Shown here: one piece after another, positions 56,618 through 64,000 of the stretch
Layout: every line of letters starts with the position of its first letter
How positions within the stretch are numbered: position 1 is the first letter of the stretch
Source of the DNA: Novosphingobium aquimarinum
GTDB taxonomy: Bacteria; Pseudomonadota; Alphaproteobacteria; Sphingomonadales; Sphingomonadaceae
NCBI RefSeq assembly: GCF_009746585.1
Contig: NZ_WRPO01000010.1
Location: forward strand, 1 to 64,000
Reading direction: 5' to 3'
Length of the DNA: 64,000 nt
Translations under genes and position numbers: made by a program
The notes under the pieces: generated by a model
Databases searched by the model: none
What the model was told of the DNA's origin: nothing
What the model saw: only the letters and a program-made list of their open reading frames with translations

Positions 56618-56860
56618 AACTCCTCAACAGAGGCACACGAGGACCATCCCCGGGTGCATGCTCAGCCCTTTTGATGATGCGTCGCCCCGTCCGGGCTGAA
56701 GCGCCTCTCCGTTGAGAGAGACTGGACGGGGGACGCAGACCCGGAGGAAATTCCCCCGGCGGTATCCCTTGTGTCCCGACGGCGTTTCGTCGGGCTCTGT
56801 CCTCGCGGTTCCGTGGGAACCGGTAAGTGCCCTCCTGCCGAAGCCGGAGGGCCGCCTCGC
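56618..56860 (-). promoter_or_regulatory. Structured gap between rpsJ and rplC
   Basis: In this 243-base gap on the minus strand five dyads are visible: CCCTCC/GGAGGG (56830-56851), CGGTTCC/GGAACCG with a three-base loop (56806-56822), CCCGACG/CGTCGGG (56775-56794), CCGGGGG/CCTCCGG (about 56741-56759), and CCCCGTCC/GGACGGGG enclosing a smaller CTCTC/GAGAG (56685-56731). rpsJ and rplC are usually close, so this insert looks like an RNA regulatory region for L3 onwards. I could not match it to a known leader family. Confidence 0.55.
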
Positions 56861-57172
56861 TTACGCGAGCTTGATTTCGACGTTCACGCCCGCCGCAAGA
56901 TCGAGCTTCATCAGCGCGTCGACGGTCGTGGCATTCGGCTGCACGATATCGAGCAGACGCTTGTAGGTGCGAACCTCGAACTGCTCACGCGACTTCTTGT
57001 CGATGTGAGGACCGCGGTTCACGGTGAACTTCTCAATCTTCGTCGGCAGCGGAATGGGGCCCCGGATCAGCGCGCCAGTGCGGCGAGCCGTATCTGCAAT
57101 TTCGCCAGTCGCCTGGTCGAGCACGCGGTGATCGAACGCCTTGAGGCGAATGCGAATGTTTTGAGCTTCCAT
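56861..57172 (-). CDS. rpsJ: Ribosomal protein S10
   Basis: S10 is in the head of the 30S subunit and, with NusB, acts in antitermination. From the ATG at 57172 ([19 protein letters not shown]) it is 103 residues with [20 protein letters not shown] and [15 protein letters not shown]. The longer open frame upstream is not supported. It is the first gene of the S10 operon here, downstream of an HNH-like gene and a candidate promoter. Confidence 0.98.
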   Translation of the reverse strand: MEAQNIRIRLKAFDHRVLDQATGEIADTARRTGALIRGPIPLPTKIEKFTVNRGPHIDKKSREQFEVRTYKRLLDIVQPNATTVDALMKLDLAAGVNVEIKLA

Positions 57173-57342
57173 GTCCACTACCGATGAGAAAGAGCGAAGG
57201 AGCCGCGGCTCCCGTTGAATTGCGAAGCGCGCCACTACAGGGGATGCGGGATTCGTGCAAGCCCCAAGCCCGCGAAAAATTCGGATTTCTGCCAGGTTTC
57301 GATGCGCCGGGTGTTCCGCGCAACGAATGGCTTGTCCGCCCC

Positions 57343-57371
57343 TCTATACACGCAATTGAATTGTTGGCCAA
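57343..57371 (-). promoter_or_regulatory. Candidate S10-operon promoter
   Basis: TTGGCC (57371-57366 on the minus strand), 17 bases, then TATAGA (57348-57343). It begins 20 bases past the HNH-like stop and would give a leader of about 165 bases before rpsJ. The -10 is better than in the other candidate promoters in this window. Confidence 0.5.
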
Positions 57372-57390
57372 ACCCGGGGCGATCTCGCCG

Positions 57391-57741
57391 TCAGCGCTTG
57401 GCTTTCTTGCCGAGCGCCGCGTTGAAATCGGGTTCCTTGTTCGAAACCCACGCGACGAACTTCTCGATCCGGGGATCGAGCCGAAGCAAGCCGCCATCGA
57501 GGCCGTAGCGCTGCAGCTCGGAATTGGTGAACGTGGTGATGACCATGTTCTGGCAGATCGGATGCATCGGCACCGTGTCGCGCCCTCCCCGGCTCTTGGG
57601 AACCGGGTGATGCCAGACCACAGTTTCGCCACAAGGCCTCCCACACAGCCAGCAGTCTGGCGGCGGGGATGCTTCCTCCTCGCTGTCCGGTTCGTCGTAG
57701 ACGTCCTCGCGCGGGCCGTGCTTGCCGTACTTGCGTGCCAT
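57391..57741 (-). CDS. HNH-like protein, probably inactive
   Basis: A 116-residue protein with the frame of an HNH nuclease: CWLCGRPCG as the first zinc pair, VVWHHPVPKSRGGRDTVP with the catalytic His-His of the motif start, then MHPICQNMVITTFTN. In the family as I know it, the last part reads ICH...IH, with the two His residues that bind metal and complete the HNH active site. Here those positions are Gln and Ile. If that alignment is right, the nuclease is dead, and the protein may bind nucleic acid only. It sits between tuf and rpsJ, after the tuf terminator. A second role cannot be inferred. Confidence 0.75.
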   Translation of the reverse strand: MARKYGKHGPREDVYDEPDSEEEASPPPDCWLCGRPCGETVVWHHPVPKSRGGRDTVPMHPICQNMVITTFTNSELQRYGLDGGLLRLDPRIEKFVAWVSNKEPDFNAALGKKAKR

Positions 57742-57756
57742 GGGTTCCTTTCAACG

Positions 57757-57788
57757 AAAAGGCCCGACCTCCGCTAGGAGGCCGGGCC
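57757..57788 (-). terminator. Terminator of the str operon
   Basis: A strong stem of 12 bp (GGCCCGGCCTCC with GGAGGTCGGGCC, one non-Watson-Crick pair), a four-base loop, and TTTT after it on the minus strand. It begins 28 bases after the tuf stop. Confidence 0.9.
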
Positions 57789-57815
57789 GATCCGTTCAGA
57801 AGTAGGCTTGAAAGC

Positions 57816-59006
<1,191 letters not shown>

Positions 59007-59101
59007 TTACACAAACCTTCTTTTCTTCTGAAATTGAGACTGCGGGAATTCGAAAGCGGCACCCGCGGAATCGAGCGCCGCCCCTAGACCTATCACGTCA
59101 C

Positions 59102-61195
<2,094 letters not shown>

Positions 61196-61295
61196 GGGAA
61201 AATTCCTTGGATTTTCGGGACTGGGAACCGCTCGTCAGATAGGTCCCCGCCCCTCGATTAAAAGTGTGACGCCCGGATGACGACCGCGCTTCGCC

Positions 61296-61766
61296 TTACC
61301 AGCGGTAGTGCGAGAAGGCGCGGTTGGCGTCGGCCATGCGGTGCGTGTCCTCGCGCTTCTTCACCGCGTTGCCGCGGTTGTTGGCGGCATCGAGCAGCTC
61401 GCCCGATAGCCGCGCCGACATCGTCGTCTCGGGACGGTTGCGCGCCGCCGTGATGAGCCAGCGGATCGCCAGTGCCTGGGCGCGCTCGGGACGCACTTCG
61501 ACGGGGACCTGGTAGGTCGCACCGCCGACGCGCCGCGAACGGACCTCGATCTGCGGCTTCACGTTGTTCAGCGCTTCGTGGAACAGCTGCACCGGATCGG
61601 CCTTGGCGCGCGATTCCATGGTGTCGAGCGCACCGTAGACGATGCCTTCGGCGGCGGACTTCTTGCCGTCGTACATGAGGTTGTTCATGAACTTCGACAG
61701 GACCTGATCACCGAACTTGGGATCGGGCAGGATTTCCCGCTTCTCGGGACGACGACGACGTGACAT
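61296..61766 (-). CDS. rpsG: Ribosomal protein S7
   Basis: S7 shapes the E site and, in E. coli, represses its own operon. The 156-residue protein begins [20 protein letters not shown] and has [20 protein letters not shown]-like sequence, [20 protein letters not shown] and [19 protein letters not shown], followed by the basic C-terminus. A palindromic repeat (61809-61912) separates it from rpsL. Confidence 0.98.
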   Translation of the reverse strand: MSRRRRPEKREILPDPKFGDQVLSKFMNNLMYDGKKSAAEGIVYGALDTMESRAKADPVQLFHEALNNVKPQIEVRSRRVGGATYQVPVEVRPERAQALAIRWLITAARNRPETTMSARLSGELLDAANNRGNAVKKREDTHRMADANRAFSHYRW

Positions 61767-61808
61767 TTAGAAACTCCAGAATCCGGGAGCGTAGCGACCG
61801 TCCTCAGA

Positions 61809-61912
61809 CGTCATCCCAGCGAAAGCTGGGATCGTGGGCCTCAGGCGCTCCGGTTGAAACTCGCGACGGTTCGACCAGCCCGACAGCGATCTCAGCATTC
61901 GCTGGGATGACG
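61809..61912. repeat. Palindromic repeat inside the str operon
   Basis: 25-base arms at 61809-61833 and 61888-61912 are inverted copies with two mismatches, spaced by 54 bases. The tips read CGTCATCCC and GGGATGACG, as in the repeats at 13468 and 31344. It lies between rpsL and rpsG, inside an operon transcribed at high level. Confidence 0.82.
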
Positions 61913-61927
61913 GACTGATCGGACGGA

Positions 61928-62299
61928 TCACTTCGGCCGCTTGGCGCCGTACTTCGAACGGCTCTGCTTGCGGTCCTTGACGCCCTGCGTATCGAGCACG
62001 CCGCGCAGCACGTGGTAGCGCACGCCGGGAAGGTCGCGCACACGGCCGCCGCGGATCAGCACCACCGAGTGCTCCTGCAGGTTGTGGCCCTCGCCGGGGA
62101 TGTAGGTGATGACCTCGCGCTGGTTGGTGAGGCGCACCTTGGCGACCTTGCGAAGCGCCGAGTTCGGCTTCTTCGGGGTCGTCGTGTAGACGCGGGTGCA
62201 GACGCCGCGCTTCTGCGGGTTCTGCTCCATGGCCGGGACCTTGCTCTTGGCCTTCTGCGGCTCGCGGCCCTTTCGGACCAGCTGGTTGATCGTGGGCAT
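61928..62299 (-). CDS. rpsL: Ribosomal protein S12
   Basis: S12 at the decoding centre controls fidelity and streptomycin sensitivity. The 123-residue sequence from the ATG at 62299 ([15 protein letters not shown]) has the hallmark [19 protein letters not shown] and [19 protein letters not shown]. Lys43 is the usual residue, but position 88 is Arg ([11 protein letters not shown]) where E. coli and M. tuberculosis have Lys. Asp89, the beta-methylthio target, is kept. It heads the str operon, with a strongly folded leader just upstream. Confidence 0.97.
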   Translation of the reverse strand: MPTINQLVRKGREPQKAKSKVPAMEQNPQKRGVCTRVYTTTPKKPNSALRKVAKVRLTNQREVITYIPGEGHNLQEHSVVLIRGGRVRDLPGVRYHVLRGVLDTQGVKDRKQSRSKYGAKRPK

Positions 62300-62324
62300 C
62301 TGTACTCTTTTCTGGTTGTGGAGT

Positions 62325-62404
62325 GCGATGGGACCGCTCCGCCTCGTCCTCTCCGGAATAGAGAGGCAAGCCCTCGGTGGCCCGAGGCGGAACGGACCCG
62401 TCGC
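62325..62404 (-). promoter_or_regulatory. Structured rpsL leader
   Basis: On the minus strand 62404-62383 pairs with 62346-62325 in a stem of about 22 bp, with a few mismatches or wobbles. Inside it are CCTCTC/GGAGAG (62366-62348) and an alternative hairpin CCTCGG/CCGAGG (62387-62372), which uses part of the same outer strand. The two folds exclude each other, so the region could act as a switch or attenuator. It ends 25 bases before the rpsL ATG, whose ribosome site (AAAAGAG) is weak. Confidence 0.6.
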
Positions 62405-62902
62405 ACCCCGGGCCATGGGGCCGGTGCGCGCGAGGACGGATGGATAAAGGCAGACAGATCATGTCCGCACCGAGTTGCAGAAGCGCTCCAACCGAGCGCC
62501 CCGGCAAAAGCCGGAACCGCAGTCGGAACAGCGCAATCCTCGAGCGCGTCCATGAGCCGAAAGACACTCCACCCGGACTCGAAAGCACCGGATTACTTTG
62601 CCACGGGACGCCGGAGGTTTCCCTCCCGTTGCGCAAGGACCCGGAACCTTGGTTCCAACCCCGCACGCACCCGCGCAATGCTCAGCTCTATGTCGTTTCC
62701 CAGCGGACCAGCCGCAAGGGAAGCGCGCCGTTAGCGGGATTCGCCGCTTCGGTCAAGGGAAGCTGATCCCACACCGTTCGGCTCATTGCTCAAACGCCGC
62801 CTAGGTCGCCGTCTATTCCGCGCCGCTGGCAAAGGCACGTGCTCCAGGTGATTCCGTCGCAGTCGGTCGATCCCAGTTCCGCCGTCCGGAACACATAGTG
62901 CT
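62405..62902. other. Gene-free stretch upstream of the str operon
   Basis: No gene is supported in these 498 bases. An open plus-strand frame (62377-62766) has no family resemblance and no ribosome site. Short dyads such as GGAACC-TT-GGTTCC at 62643-62656 and CCGG-CAAAAG-CCGG at 62501-62514 are visible. The str promoter should be here, but I found no convincing -35/-10 pair. Confidence 0.5.
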
Positions 62903-64000
62903 TCAGTGCGCCGAAACCATATCCGCGGCCTCGATTTTTGCCGCGAGATCCTCGATCGGGATAAAATCGCTATCGATGCCGAACAGCCGCGGTCCGAGCA
63001 CTTCCAGGCTTTCCGGGCGGCGCAGCATCGGGTCGGCGGCGAAACCGAGAACCTTCACGCGCTGCCCATAGGTTAGCATCTCGCCGGTCAACGGCTCGGC
63101 GGATTCGCGGTCGAGCACGGAGATCAGATCCGGCACCATCGTCGCCGGTTCGCCATTATGGCGCGCGACAATGAACTCGTTGCGGATCTCGATGGTGAAC
63201 TGGTCCTTGTCGTCGCGAAGGTCTTGGAGCGTGACGAGACCAAAGTGCCAGCCGTCGCGCGTCTCGTGCAGAACGTCAGTGACTTTACCGTCGAACAGGA
63301 TGCGCGCCACGCGCCCGTCCTGCTGGCGCAGATACGCGAGGAGCGAAGCGAAGGGATCGCCGTCCGCCCGGTCGCGACCGACGCGGATCGCGCGTCCGAT
63401 CCCCTGCGAAAGCGTGAGCGAGCCAAGCACGGCGCACTCGCGCACCTGCCGTCCGCTCATCGGATAGATCGCGCTGAACGCCATCGAGCCCATGGCCGTG
63501 ACGACCGAGCGACACAGGTCCTCGGCAGTACGATCGTTGACGGCATCGACGACCACGACGTTGCCGACGTCGTCCATCAGCAGACACGGCGTCGCCTTGA
63601 TCCCGTAGATGCTGAACGTCGTCATTTCGAGCTGCGGCACAGCTCGGCCGATGCCGTCAGCATCGACGACGGGTACCCCGCTGATCGCGGAAAGTGCCAA
63701 AGGGAACACGGAGTTCGCGCCCCCGATCTCGGCCGAGATCAGCGCGTCGACGCGCCGGCCATAGAACGCTTCCGCACGCGCCAGCAGCCGAAGCAGCGTC
63801 TTCTCGCTGACGAGCTGCTCGACGATCACGGTCGGCGCCCCGATCCCAGCGATGGACAGCACGAAGGCATCGTCGTCGAGGCTCTCGGGCGAGACGACCT
63901 TCGGCAGCTTGCCGCGCTTGATCTGTTCGCTCACGAACAGTTCGCCGACATAGGGATCGCCGCCGCCACCGGTGCCGAGCAGCACCGCGCCGCGCGCCAT
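62903..64000 (-). CDS. DUF917-family protein (5' end outside the window)
   Basis: The open frame runs from a stop at 62903 through the window edge. It matches DUF917: GAVLLGTGGGGDPYVGELFVSEQI near the beginning of what is visible, ISAEIGGANSVFPLALSAISGVPVVDADGIGRAVPQLEM (abbreviated), and the C-terminal LISVLDRESAEPLTGEMLTYGQRVKVLGFAADPMLRRPESLEV region. The family is annotated as hydantoinase-like or of unknown function. The Met at 64000 is an internal codon of the frame, and a few N-terminal residues are probably missing. It lies upstream of rpsL on the same strand. Confidence 0.78.
   Translation of the reverse strand: MARGAVLLGTGGGGDPYVGELFVSEQIKRGKLPKVVSPESLDDDAFVLSIAGIGAPTVIVEQLVSEKTLLRLLARAEAFYGRRVDALISAEIGGANSVFPLALSAISGVPVVDADGIGRAVPQLEMTTFSIYGIKATPCLLMDDVGNVVVVDAVNDRTAEDLCRSVVTAMGSMAFSAIYPMSGRQVRECAVLGSLTLSQGIGRAIRVGRDRADGDPFASLLAYLRQQDGRVARILFDGKVTDVLHETRDGWHFGLVTLQDLRDDKDQFTIEIRNEFIVARHNGEPATMVPDLISVLDRESAEPLTGEMLTYGQRVKVLGFAADPMLRRPESLEVLGPRLFGIDSDFIPIEDLAAKIEAADMVSAH

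Noticed and set aside
62377-62766. A 129-codon open frame in the gap upstream of rpsL
   Set aside because: No similarity to any family, no ribosome site, low-complexity Pro/Arg/Gly composition, and it starts inside the rpsL leader stem.

Overview
The window is GC-rich bacterial DNA that reads as an alphaproteobacterium, most likely a sphingomonad (order Sphingomonadales, possibly Erythrobacteraceae). The assignment rests on recognised protein families and gene order, not on a database search. Supporting signs are a serC-serA operon with a serC-type leader, ribosomal protein S5 with a long Gly/Arg/Asp N-terminal extension, an HNH-like gene between tuf and rpsJ, and an mdh-sucD-sucA-sucB-lpd cluster without sucC.

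Positions 1-3322 are accessory DNA: the end of an IS3-family element, a tyrosine recombinase cut off after about 122 residues and joined to a cut-off methyltransferase/helicase gene, a toprim-type primase-like protein with a possible frameshift at its end, and a lytic transglycosylase of the kind found with conjugation genes. This block stops at the 3' end of a tRNA-Lys gene (3323-3398), so it looks like the eroded edge of an integrated element.

Positions 3400-25000 are mostly chromosomal housekeeping. They hold folK and an N-carbamoylputrescine amidase, envelope proteins, msrA, rsmB, a SDHAF4-like assembly factor, and the minus-strand run serC-serA-hisZ-purA-L,D-transpeptidase. Next comes a four-gene operon of circularly permuted ATP-grasp, alpha-E, transglutaminase-like protein and the proteasome-like peptidase Anbu (16174-20275). 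This is the least understood system here. L36 (rpmJ), a zinc carboxypeptidase and a SleB-type wall hydrolase follow.

Positions 25000-40150 carry the TCA genes mdh, sucD, sucA, sucB and lpd on the plus strand, which together make and use 2-oxoglutarate dehydrogenase. After them come exported or membrane proteins: a TonB-C-like protein, a porin, a DPP III-like peptidase, a TRIC channel and a prolyl oligopeptidase.

Positions 40200-62300, all on the minus strand, hold the ribosomal super-cluster read from right to left: str (rpsL, rpsG, fusA, tuf), S10 (rpsJ to rpsQ), spc (rplN to secY-adk) and alpha (rpsM, rpsK, rpoA, rplQ). It is interrupted by three non-ribosomal genes: an HNH-like protein, an ankyrin/TonB-C lipoprotein and an exported SRPBCC-like protein. 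Two non-coding stretches have dense foldable structure, the rpsL leader and the rpsJ-rplC gap. S12 carries Arg at position 88, where streptomycin-sensitive model species have Lys. The window ends inside a DUF917 gene. No rRNA, CRISPR array or replication origin was seen.
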